In this document: positions 1-5,101 of the stretch, one piece after another
Position numbering within the stretch: position 1 is the first letter of the stretch
Layout: each line of letters opens with the position of its first letter
From: Acidobacteriota bacterium
GTDB lineage: Bacteria; Acidobacteriota; Terriglobia; Terriglobales; Acidobacteriaceae
DNA length: 5,101 nucleotides
Assembly (NCBI GenBank): GCA_021810735.1
Contig: JAJZIF010000326.1
Coordinates: 1 to 5,101 of the forward strand
Direction: 5' to 3'
The notes under the pieces: model-generated
Database searches by the model: none
Seen by the model: only the letters and a program-made list of their open reading frames with translations
What the model was told of the DNA's origin: nothing
Position numbers and translations under genes: made by a program

Positions 1-339
1 AGCCAGTGCGCTCCAGCTAAAGAAGAATAGTGATGCAATCGCTCCCACGTGGAAGATAGCCAGAAAAATGGCCGTCGTCCATGTAACGCCGTTATCCTGC
101 GTCGCTCTTCCAAGCACCGGGAGAGACGATTTGGCGCGCCCAGTGGCTGCCGGTGGCATGTGCGTGGGGACAGCAACCCGGGTCCCAATGAAAGAGGCTT
201 CGGTGGTCTGTATGGTCGAAGATGGAAGGGGAGAAGTCGCGATGGTGTTCACCTCGACCACATCGTTCAGTATGGATGCCACGAAATACCTCAGAAGAAG
301 AATCAAGATCGTCTGCTGATTCAAGGCTAGCAGCGACAT
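1..339 (-). CDS. Partial acyl-CoA / fatty acid desaturase, N-terminal part (runs off left edge)
   Basis: This reading frame stays open for 113 codons from an ATG at 339 to the window edge, so the C-terminal bulk of the protein is missing. Residues 1-80 are low-complexity and weakly conserved in appearance (Thr, Ser and Pro rich). Residues 87-110 form a hydrophobic membrane helix containing FHVGAIASLFFFSW. From memory, that pattern marks the first transmembrane helix of bacterial delta-9-type acyl-CoA desaturases, membrane di-iron enzymes that introduce a double bond into fatty acyl chains. The diagnostic histidine boxes (HRxxTH, HxxHH) would lie beyond the edge, so function is inferred from this helix alone. 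A TAA stop directly precedes the ATG, so the frame cannot start earlier. The ATG has no purine-rich ribosome site. A GTG at 282 (codon 20) has GAGGT five bases upstream and is a serious alternative start. The gene is divergent from the phosphoesterase gene. Confidence 0.6.
   Translation of the reverse strand, partial: MSLLALNQQTILILLLRYFVASILNDVVEVNTIATSPLPSSTIQTTEASFIGTRVAVPTHMPPAATGRAKSSLPVLGRATQDNGVTWTTAIFLAIFHVGAIASLFFFSWSALA
288..292 (-). promoter_or_regulatory. Possible ribosome binding site supporting a GTG start at 282 for the desaturase
   Basis: Read on the minus strand, GAGGT lies five bases before a GTG codon in the desaturase frame (282-280). The upstream ATG at 339 is preceded by TTCAGCACTAA, which has no Shine-Dalgarno match. 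If this site is used, the protein begins at codon 20 of the long frame and loses a hydrophobic leader. The site is short and could occur by chance. Confidence 0.35.
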
Positions 340-411
340 TTAGTGCTGAATGTAAGACTTTTGTAATTGCAGTCAGTTTGAAGATTCTTGCCTGTGAGAG
401 CACTGGTGGAA

Positions 412-461
412 GCGACTGTTTTGCACCGTTCCCAGGTTGAAAATCTGTTGAATCCAGTCGC
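412..461. repeat. Imperfect dyad in the divergent intergenic region
   Basis: GCGACTG at 412-418 is the exact reverse complement of CAGTCGC at 455-461. Inside it, TTTTGCACC (419-427) pairs 7 of 9 with GGTTGAAAA (435-443) around a 7-base loop, leaving an 11-base bulge on the right side. The dyad lies between the divergent desaturase and phosphoesterase genes, where an operator or a leader hairpin of the plus-strand transcript could sit. No known operator consensus is recognisable. The rest of 340-506 shows no -35/-10 pair I would defend on either strand. Confidence 0.25.
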
Positions 462-494
462 CCATTCCGTACAGAGACTGCATGAATTTGATAT

Positions 495-500
495 GGTGGA
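495..500 (+). promoter_or_regulatory. Ribosome binding site for the GTG-started phosphoesterase gene
   Basis: GGTGGA ends six bases before the GTG at 507, a suitable spacing for a weak Shine-Dalgarno sequence. It supports the GTG start. The two nearby ATGs at 493 and 500 are in other frames and reach stops within a few codons. An in-frame TGA at 489-491 rules out any start farther upstream. Confidence 0.5.
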
Positions 501-506
501 TGGGTC

Positions 507-587
507 GTGACATATACATTTGCTAGAATCTGCTCCTGCTCCGCTGTTCTGACGGCTTGTCTGCTGCTGTCCAGTTCGACAGTCGCG
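507..587 (+). other. Signal peptide of the phosphoesterase protein
   Basis: Residues 1-27 have a short n-region with one Arg (R7), a hydrophobic core (about 13-21, including AVLTACLLL) and a small-residue end, S-T-V-A, followed by Gln28. This fits signal peptidase I cleavage after Ala27. LTAC at 15-18 also matches a lipobox, so lipidation at Cys18 is possible. However, the strongly hydrophobic LLL right after the cysteine and the better A27 site make this less likely. There is no twin-arginine motif. Confidence 0.75.
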
Positions 588-3392
588 CAAAACCCAACGG
601 CTCCGGCACGAACAATTCCGCTGCCGAGCAGCAAAATGCTGCTGGAGCCGGTGCCAGGCGCTCCGCAAAAGACCAATAGCTTGCCCATGGCGATGGCTAT
701 TTCTCCGGACGGACGCTATGTCGCCATCGTGAATGCTGGGTACGGGACAGCGGAATCCAAGGGAGAGCAGTCCATCGCTGTCCTGGATACGGAGTCGGGC
801 AAGTTGCTCGATTTCCCCAATGCTTCCACGTCGCGCCGTGCGCCGCAGACCCTGTACTCCGGGCTGGCCTTCAGTAGCGATGGGAAGCATCTCTATGTCA
901 GCATCGCTTCGCTGACTCATCCCTTGCCGGATGGCAAAGACGCTGTCGGGAACGGTATCCTCGTCTACGGATTCGACGCCGGTCAGGTGACAGAGCAGCG
1001 GGTTATGCCGATTCCGCTACAAAAATTGGCGGATAAGAAACAGCAGAATGAAATGGAGCACACGCAACTGCCTCCCGGCATGGCGAATCCCTTTCCCTCC
1101 GGGTTGACCGTGGTTCCTGGCAAGGATGGCGATCGACTGCTGATTGCCGACAATCTTTCCGATGATGCATTGCTGATAGATGCTTCCAATGGCAAGGTCG
1201 TGTATCGATTCGATCTCTCCACCAGCCGTACGGTACCCGCTTCCTACCCCATCGCCACGGTTGCTACCCGCGATGGAAAGCGTGGATTTGTCGCGCTCTG
1301 GAATGCTTCGGAGATTGCCGAGCTGGATCTGGTGCGCGGACGCGTATTGCAGATGCTGCCTCTGTTGCCGCCACGCGACTCCATCGATCCCAGCTCCCAT
1401 CCGACGGCATTGGCTCTGAATGCAGACGAATCCATTCTGTACGTTGCGTTGGCGAACCGGGATTCGGTTGCGGCTGTGGCACTCGGCAAGCGACACCAAG
1501 ACGCCATGAATACCACGGGATTTTTCGATACGAGGCTGCCCGGTCAGACGTACTTTGGAGCGGTCCCGAATGCGTTGGCGCTTTCCCCGGACGGCAATCG
1601 CCTGTATGTAGCCGATGCCAGCTTGAATGCGATTGCCGTCTTCAATCCGCACGCGCTTACCAAGAAAAGCGACGCTGCTATCCATGCATTCGGATTCATT
1701 CCGACGGAGTGGTATCCCACGGCATTGATTGCCACTGCCGGTCATCTGTATGTAGCGACCGATAAAGGGCAGGGAACCGGCCCCAATAACTTCTGGCCAC
1801 CTGGACATTCCGCGTCTAGCGAAGGGATGGTCAACGGGATAGAGCCGCCCAAACGGCCGCCGACTACCTATATTGCCACACTGCTGTATGGTTCCATGGC
1901 CGCCGTGGACCGAGATGGCGTCGATCGACATCTGGAACAATTGAGCGACGAGGTGATGCGGAGCAATCGGATGCGCGCGGCGCAGCAGCAGATACTTTTT
2001 CGCGCCGGCGGGAACCCCATCCGCCACGTGATTTACATCATCAAAGAAAATCGTTCGTACGATCAGATCTTTGGTGATTTGAAGACGGGTAACAAAGATC
2101 CGAGTCTGACAATGTACGGGTGGGCGATCACGCCAAATGAACATCGACTCGCGGAGCAGTTCGGAGTTCTCGATAACTTTTATGACTCGGGAGAAGTCTC
2201 CGGCGACGGCCATGTCTGGTCCACGGCTGCGATTACCAGCGATTACACAGAAAAGACCTGGCAACAAAGCTACCGCAGCGACCAACGAAGCTATGACTAC
2301 GAAGGCGTAGTTGCCAACGGGTATCCGCTCCAGGAAAAGATTTCCGATGTCGACGAACCGGCCAGTGGTTACCTATGGACGAATCTGGCACGGCATGGCA
2401 AGACCTATTACCACTTTGGCGAATTTGTTGCCACGGAGTTTTGCCAGGACACACTCAAAGCGCCGAAAGCGGGTACGCCGCTTCAGGGGACTCCAGAGCC
2501 GAATCCTTTAGCTTGCGTACATAGCTCGATTAGCAAGGGAGAGCCGATACCGACGAACTATGGCGGCGGAATCAGTCAATATCCGTGGAGGATTCCTTTG
2601 ATCGCACGCGATGTTGCGACCAAGCCGGAGCTGGTTGGCCACTTCGATCCGCTTTATCAGGACTTCGAACTCAGCGTGCCCGACCAATTTCGGGTTGCGG
2701 AGTTTCTTGCGCACTTTCGCCAGTGGGCGGCCGATCGCGCTCATGGCAAAGACACGATGCCCGCATTTGTGATGCTGCGGTTGCCGGACGATCATACGGC
2801 CGGCACCACCCCTGGGATGCCGCGCCCGGAAGCGTCGATTGCGGATAACGATTTGGCGGTAGGCCGGGCTGTCGACGCCGTTTCTCATAGCGCGTTCTGG
2901 AACGATACCGCGTTTTTCATTCTGGAGGATGATGCACAGAGCGGCGCCGATCATGTGGATGCGCATCGCAGCCTGATGCTGGTGGTCAGCAAATACGCGC
3001 CACGCCCCACACCCGACGGCCAACCTTTCGTGGACGATCATTTTTATACAACCGTCAGCGCGGTTCATACCTTGGAAACTCTGCTCGGTCTGCCGCCGAT
3101 GAATAATAACGACGCCTTCGCGCCGTTGATGGCGGCGGAATTTTCCGGCACAGGTACGCAGCCTGCATTCAGCGCCGACTACGTAAATCGAGATAATGGC
3201 CGGATTTATGAAGCGAATACGGCCAGGAGTTACGGCGCGAAACAGTCCGCGAAGATGAATTTTACCCACGCGGACATGGCAGATACCCAGAAGCTGAATA
3301 TCATTCTGTGGCGCGACGCAATGGGAAACCGGCCAGTACCGCGGCAATTATTGCAGCAGCATCCTCACCATGCCGATCCGGACGGCGATTAG
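507..3392 (+). CDS. Exported YncE-like beta-propeller / alkaline-phosphatase-like phosphoesterase fusion protein
   Basis: This is a complete 961-residue protein with an N-terminal signal peptide (residues 1-27), so it acts outside the cytoplasm. Residues about 55-430 form a YncE/YVTN-type beta-propeller. Repeated blade signatures include AISPDGRYVAIVN near 64, SGLAFSSDGKHLYVS from 118, SGLTVVPG from 198, HPTALALN from 298 and PNALALSPDGNRLYVAD from 354. WYPTALIA at 402 and the nearby DKGQGTGPN close this part. Residues about 505-880 resemble the phosphoesterase family of acid phosphatases and phospholipases C (Pfam Phosphoesterase, alkaline-phosphatase superfamily). Key points are KENRSYDQIFG (E514, N515, D519), GDGH (566-569), LPDDHT (D762, H763) and EDDAQSGADHVDAHR (807-821), whose Asp and His residues are likely metal ligands. 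The layout matches proteins annotated as bifunctional YncE family / alkaline phosphatase family. A phosphomonoester, phosphodiester or phospholipid could be the substrate; the sequence does not decide. The start is the only in-frame candidate after an upstream TGA. The TAG stop coincides with the edge of the downstream palindromic element. Confidence 0.9.
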   Translation: MTYTFARICSCSAVLTACLLLSSSTVAQNPTAPARTIPLPSSKMLLEPVPGAPQKTNSLPMAMAISPDGRYVAIVNAGYGTAESKGEQSIAVLDTESGKLLDFPNASTSRRAPQTLYSGLAFSSDGKHLYVSIASLTHPLPDGKDAVGNGILVYGFDAGQVTEQRVMPIPLQKLADKKQQNEMEHTQLPPGMANPFPSGLTVVPGKDGDRLLIADNLSDDALLIDASNGKVVYRFDLSTSRTVPASYPIATVATRDGKRGFVALWNASEIAELDLVRGRVLQMLPLLPPRDSIDPSSHPTALALNADESILYVALANRDSVAAVALGKRHQDAMNTTGFFDTRLPGQTYFGAVPNALALSPDGNRLYVADASLNAIAVFNPHALTKKSDAAIHAFGFIPTEWYPTALIATAGHLYVATDKGQGTGPNNFWPPGHSASSEGMVNGIEPPKRPPTTYIATLLYGSMAAVDRDGVDRHLEQLSDEVMRSNRMRAAQQQILFRAGGNPIRHVIYIIKENRSYDQIFGDLKTGNKDPSLTMYGWAITPNEHRLAEQFGVLDNFYDSGEVSGDGHVWSTAAITSDYTEKTWQQSYRSDQRSYDYEGVVANGYPLQEKISDVDEPASGYLWTNLARHGKTYYHFGEFVATEFCQDTLKAPKAGTPLQGTPEPNPLACVHSSISKGEPIPTNYGGGISQYPWRIPLIARDVATKPELVGHFDPLYQDFELSVPDQFRVAEFLAHFRQWAADRAHGKDTMPAFVMLRLPDDHTAGTTPGMPRPEASIADNDLAVGRAVDAVSHSAFWNDTAFFILEDDAQSGADHVDAHRSLMLVVSKYAPRPTPDGQPFVDDHFYTTVSAVHTLETLLGLPPMNNNDAFAPLMAAEFSGTGTQPAFSADYVNRDNGRIYEANTARSYGAKQSAKMNFTHADMADTQKLNIILWRDAMGNRPVPRQLLQQHPHHADPDGD

Positions 3393-3417
3393 AGCGGATT
3401 GACAGTAGGTGTAGTTA
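3390..3417 (+). repeat. Left terminal inverted repeat of the palindromic element
   Basis: It begins TAGAGCGGATTGACAG and ends TGTAGTTA. Against the reverse complement of 3567-3594 it matches at 22 of 28 positions, and four of the six mismatches cluster at repeat positions 17-20. It overlaps the last base triplet of the upstream coding region. Confidence 0.55.
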
Positions 3418-3428
3418 CTTGTGAAAGG

Positions 3429-3556
3429 GAGTCATTCTGAACCTTTCGGCTACGCTCAGGGCAGGCTCCGCGCAGCGGAGTGAAGAATCCAGACGATATG
3501 CGCCTGGTCATTGCCGCCGTCACCCTCTGGATTCTTCGCTTCGCTCAGAATGACTC
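3429..3556. repeat. Internal palindrome of the GTCATTCTGA...GAAGAATCC repeat type
   Basis: The right half (3526-3556) is a compact 31-nt unit: TCTGGATTCTTC, GCTTCGC, TCAGAATGACTC. The left half (3429-3493) carries the same two 12-bp arms in inverted orientation, but separated by 41 nt instead of 7 nt. Short sequences of this kind (GTCATTCTGA, a GCGAAGCGAAG-like middle, then AATCC) are, to my recollection, dispersed in many copies in Acidobacteriota and some other bacterial genomes. A folded transcript of this region could also act as a terminator or stabiliser between the two plus-strand genes: a five-T run follows at 3563-3567, but seven bases after the stem, so termination is only a possibility. 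Confidence 0.6.
3466..3480 (+). repeat. Small perfect hairpin inside the expanded left arm
   Basis: CTCCGC, loop GCA, GCGGAG gives a GC-rich 6-bp stem with a 3-base loop. It sits in the extra segment that separates the two left-arm repeats and has no counterpart in the right arm. Confidence 0.5.
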
Positions 3557-3566
3557 ATCTCATTTT

Positions 3567-3594
3567 TAACTACAGTATCTGTAAATCGGCTCTA
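3567..3594 (-). repeat. Right terminal inverted repeat of the palindromic element
   Basis: Read on the minus strand it begins TAGAGCCGATTTACAG and ends TGTAGTTA, pairing with 3390-3417. It ends 21 bases before the ATG of the PASTA gene, so that gene's leader lies immediately outside the element. Confidence 0.55.
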
Positions 3595-3615
3595 GAGTAA
3601 AAGCAGACGCCTCCC

Positions 3616-4419
3616 ATGCTACAAATCTTTCGCGCATTCTCCGCGGTTCTGTTGTTGCTGACGATCGCGCTGATCTCCGCCCTGATCACCATGCGACTGG
3701 CCATCCACGGCGCTGAAGTGCGCGTACCGTCCTTGTCCGGGTTGACCCTGCCAGAGGCCGTCCAGCAACTGCGTTCGCGCGGTCTCCAAGCCGGGATCGA
3801 CGGCCGTTTTTATAGCTCCATGGAACCAGCGGGGGACGTGCTGACGCAGAGCCCAGTGCCCGGCACTCTGGTTCGCAAATCCTGGCGGGTACGAGTGACG
3901 GTCAGCCTGGGGCCGCAAAAGGCCGCGATTCCCGCAGTGATTGGAATGAATGAAACCATGGCCACGATCACGATCCGGCGTACTGGATTGCAGCTTGGCA
4001 ATGTGGTCGCCTTGCCATATGCCTATGCCCCGGAAGATACCGTAATTGCCCAGACTCCCACCGCACGCGCGACCGATGTGCAAGGTCCACGAGTCAGCCT
4101 GCTGACGGCGCAACCCGTGGCGCCTCCTGAGGATGCCGATGTGATGCCAGACTTCACGGGCGAGACCTTCACCCAGGCGGCCCTCGCGGTCGTTCATGCT
4201 GGATTCAAACTTGCGCCGTTGCAGAGCGTCGCCGGCGCGGTTTCCGCGACAGCACAATCCAGTCTACCCGCTGCTGGAATTGCACCCAGCTTACCCTCGC
4301 CGCCACCCACAACGTCATTCTCGGCGCTGGTTCCCACCGGTACCGTGATCTCGCAGATTCCCGCTGCCGGCAGCCGCATTCCTGTAAGCGCGACGATTCA
4401 ACTTGCGGTCCAGCCATGA
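3616..4419 (+). CDS. Membrane-anchored protein with three PASTA domains
   Basis: This 267-residue protein has a single N-terminal hydrophobic segment (about 8-28) with Arg6 before it, which suggests an anchor with the rest exported. Three PASTA-type repeats follow. The first (about 35-99) contains VPSLSGLTLPEAVQQL and TQSPVPGTLV. The second (about 103-165) contains IPAVIGM and IAQTPTA. The third (about 176-267) opens with MPDFTGETFTQAAL and closes with ISQIPAAGSRIPV. PASTA repeats bind peptidoglycan or muropeptides in Ser/Thr kinases and penicillin-binding proteins. Here there is no kinase, transpeptidase or other catalytic domain, so a cell-wall-sensing or scaffolding role is only inferred. 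The third repeat is interrupted by an Ala/Ser/Pro-rich stretch (about 204-240). The start is the first ATG after an in-frame TAA at 3598, and it preserves the anchor; no clear ribosome site precedes it. It converges on rsmB with 25 bases between the stops. Confidence 0.85.
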   Translation: MLQIFRAFSAVLLLLTIALISALITMRLAIHGAEVRVPSLSGLTLPEAVQQLRSRGLQAGIDGRFYSSMEPAGDVLTQSPVPGTLVRKSWRVRVTVSLGPQKAAIPAVIGMNETMATITIRRTGLQLGNVVALPYAYAPEDTVIAQTPTARATDVQGPRVSLLTAQPVAPPEDADVMPDFTGETFTQAALAVVHAGFKLAPLQSVAGAVSATAQSSLPAAGIAPSLPSPPPTTSFSALVPTGTVISQIPAAGSRIPVSATIQLAVQP

Positions 4420-4444
4420 TTTTTCGCGTCCCGCAATAAAGAAT

Positions 4445-5101
4445 CTATTCGTGGCGCTCGATCAGCGCCGCAAAAAAACCGTCGCAAGGATGCAGCCCGG
4501 GCAACGTGCGCAGATAGCCGTCGCGCAACCCGGTGGCGCGCAATTCCGCAACCGCTTCGCCGCGGACGATTCCCTCTTGTTCGAGCCGATCAAACTCCGC
4601 GCGCAGATCCAGCCGAACCCATCTACGCATCGAATTGTCTGCCGAGTTCAGACACGCGTCGACCACCGCCTCATTCTCTTCCGGTTCCAGAGAGCATGTG
4701 GAATAGAGCAGCCGTCCGCCCGGCGCCAGCAGACGGAGTGCAGCCGCGAGAATCATCCGCTGACGCTCGGCTTGACGGATGAGGTCCTGTGGCTGCAGGC
4801 GATGGCGAATCTCTGGGTTGCCCGCCAGCGTTCCCGTCCCAGTACAGGGAACATCGCAAAGGATTCTGTCGAATGGGCCAACGCCCGTCAGGGTCGCTGC
4901 ATCGACGACGCGATACTCGATGCGATCCTGCCGCGATGCCAGGATCAGCCGCCGCCGCATGGTCGCCAAGCGCGTTGGATGGATATCGCAGGCCAGCACG
5001 CGCGCCTCTGGATTCTTTTCAAGCAGCACCGCCGTCTTGCCGCCCGGCGCAGCGCAACAATCCAGGATGCGCTCGCCTTTGCCAACCAATTCCGCAACCA
5101 A
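4445..5101 (-). CDS. rsmB: 16S rRNA (cytosine-5) methyltransferase RsmB, C-terminal catalytic part (cut by right edge)
   Basis: The frame is open to the right edge and ends at a TAG (4447-4445). The visible 218 residues are the SAM-dependent m5C methyltransferase domain, starting mid-gene (the first codon is TTG for an internal Leu). Motifs in order are DCCAAPGGKT (14-23, SAM binding), ACDIH (Asp39, likely ribose contact), VVDA (65-68), CDVPCTGTGT (Cys86, the PC motif cysteine that releases product) and YSTCS (Cys136, the TC motif nucleophile). The ending CDGFFAALI is typical of RsmB. The enzyme modifies C967 (E. coli numbering) of 16S rRNA in the cytoplasm. The missing part should contain the N-terminal NusB-like RNA-binding domain, since family members are about 430-450 residues. 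RsmF or another NOL1/NOP2/Sun member is less likely because of NPEIRHRL and the C-terminal form. No convincing terminator separates it from the convergent PASTA gene. Confidence 0.88.
   Translation of the reverse strand: MVAELVGKGERILDCCAAPGGKTAVLLEKNPEARVLACDIHPTRLATMRRRLILASRQDRIEYRVVDAATLTGVGPFDRILCDVPCTGTGTLAGNPEIRHRLQPQDLIRQAERQRMILAAALRLLAPGGRLLYSTCSLEPEENEAVVDACLNSADNSMRRWVRLDLRAEFDRLEQEGIVRGEAVAELRATGLRDGYLRTLPGLHPCDGFFAALIERHE

Larger units (their letters stand above)
3390..3594. mobile_element. MITE-like / REP-like nested palindromic element filling the intergenic gap
   Basis: The 205-bp segment can fold into one long imperfect hairpin. Its ends are 28-nt inverted repeats matching at 22 of 28 positions, each beginning with TA (3390-3391 and 3593-3594). 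TA flanks are what a TA-targeting transposase (for example IS630/Tc1-mariner type) would leave. Inside are two pairs of perfect 12-bp arms: GAGTCATTCTGA (3429-3440) with 3545-3556, and GAAGAATCCAGA (3482-3493) with 3526-3537, around a 32-base loop (3494-3525). It has no coding capacity, so it would be a non-autonomous element moved in trans. The left TA forms part of the TAG stop of the phosphoesterase gene. Deleting 3392-3594 leaves that stop intact and brings the next gene to 20 nt away. Mobility is inferred from structure; other copies were not searched. Confidence 0.5.

Noticed and set aside
92..920. Long minus-strand open frames opposite the start of the phosphoesterase gene
   Set aside because: They overlap a strongly supported plus-strand gene and the desaturase frame, and their translations are rich in Arg, Ser and Cys with no recognisable domain; they are antisense shadows.
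1017..2285. 422-codon minus-strand open frame antisense to the propeller region
   Set aside because: The plus-strand protein has coherent blade repeats and family motifs across this span; the antisense translation has no domain-like pattern and reflects codon bias in the opposite strand.
2508..3347. 279-codon minus-strand open frame antisense to the phosphatase domain
   Set aside because: It is fully inside the supported gene, with no ribosome site or recognisable motif seen.
3399..3427. Perfect TTGACA at 3399-3404 as a -35 box inside the left terminal repeat, facing the PASTA gene
   Set aside because: At 17-base spacing the -10 candidate is TGAAAG, only 3 of 6 to consensus, and neighbouring spacings are no better; a promoter is not supported.
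3494..3525. Loop of the palindrome as a small gene or recombination site
   Set aside because: It is 32 bases with no repeat, no open frame with a start, and no known site motif.
4403..4436. TTGCGG / CCGCAA inverted repeat spanning the convergent gap as a bidirectional terminator
   Set aside because: The stem is only 6 bp with a 22-base loop and no properly placed T-run, so chance occurrence is likely.
1..5101. CRISPR array, tRNA/rRNA, phage, toxin-antitoxin or defence module
   Set aside because: I saw no direct-repeat array, cloverleaf-like tail or D/T-arm pattern, integrase, nuclease or small paired genes; the annotated genes account for almost all of the window.

Overview
The window reads as an ordinary chromosomal stretch of a moderately GC-rich soil-type bacterium. 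Acidobacteriota (Terriglobia / Acidobacteriaceae) is my best guess. That rests on three things: a secreted YncE-type beta-propeller fused to an alkaline-phosphatase-like domain, a small membrane-anchored PASTA protein, and an intergenic palindromic repeat of the GTCATTCTGA...GAAGAATCC type. I recall all three as frequent in that phylum, but I could not search a database, so the assignment is inference.

Layout, left to right. At 1-339 (minus strand) lies the N-terminal part of a gene that runs off the left edge; it looks like the start of an acyl-CoA/fatty acid desaturase. Positions 340-506 are a divergent intergenic region with a weak imperfect dyad and no promoter I can defend. At 507-3392 (plus) is a complete 961-residue exported protein with a signal peptide, a beta-propeller, and a phosphoesterase/alkaline-phosphatase-like domain. 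Positions 3393-3615 are filled almost entirely by a nested palindrome of about 205 bp. It has 28-nt imperfect terminal inverted repeats ending in TA and two pairs of perfect 12-bp internal arms, like a MITE or REP-type element. At 3616-4419 (plus) is a 267-residue protein with one membrane anchor and three PASTA repeats, the third interrupted. At 4445-5101 (minus), converging on it after a 25-bp gap, is the C-terminal catalytic half of the 16S rRNA m5C methyltransferase RsmB, cut by the right edge.

The genes do not form an obvious single pathway. The phosphoesterase and PASTA proteins are co-oriented and both act outside the cytoplasm. If the palindromic element is removed with one TA, they would be 20 nt apart, so they may once have been an operon that the element later split. 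RsmB (rRNA modification) and the desaturase (membrane lipid unsaturation) are housekeeping-type neighbours on the opposite strand. I see no tRNA, rRNA, CRISPR, prophage, transposase or defence module. The intergenic element is the most noteworthy structure; I did not find a convincing new multi-gene system.
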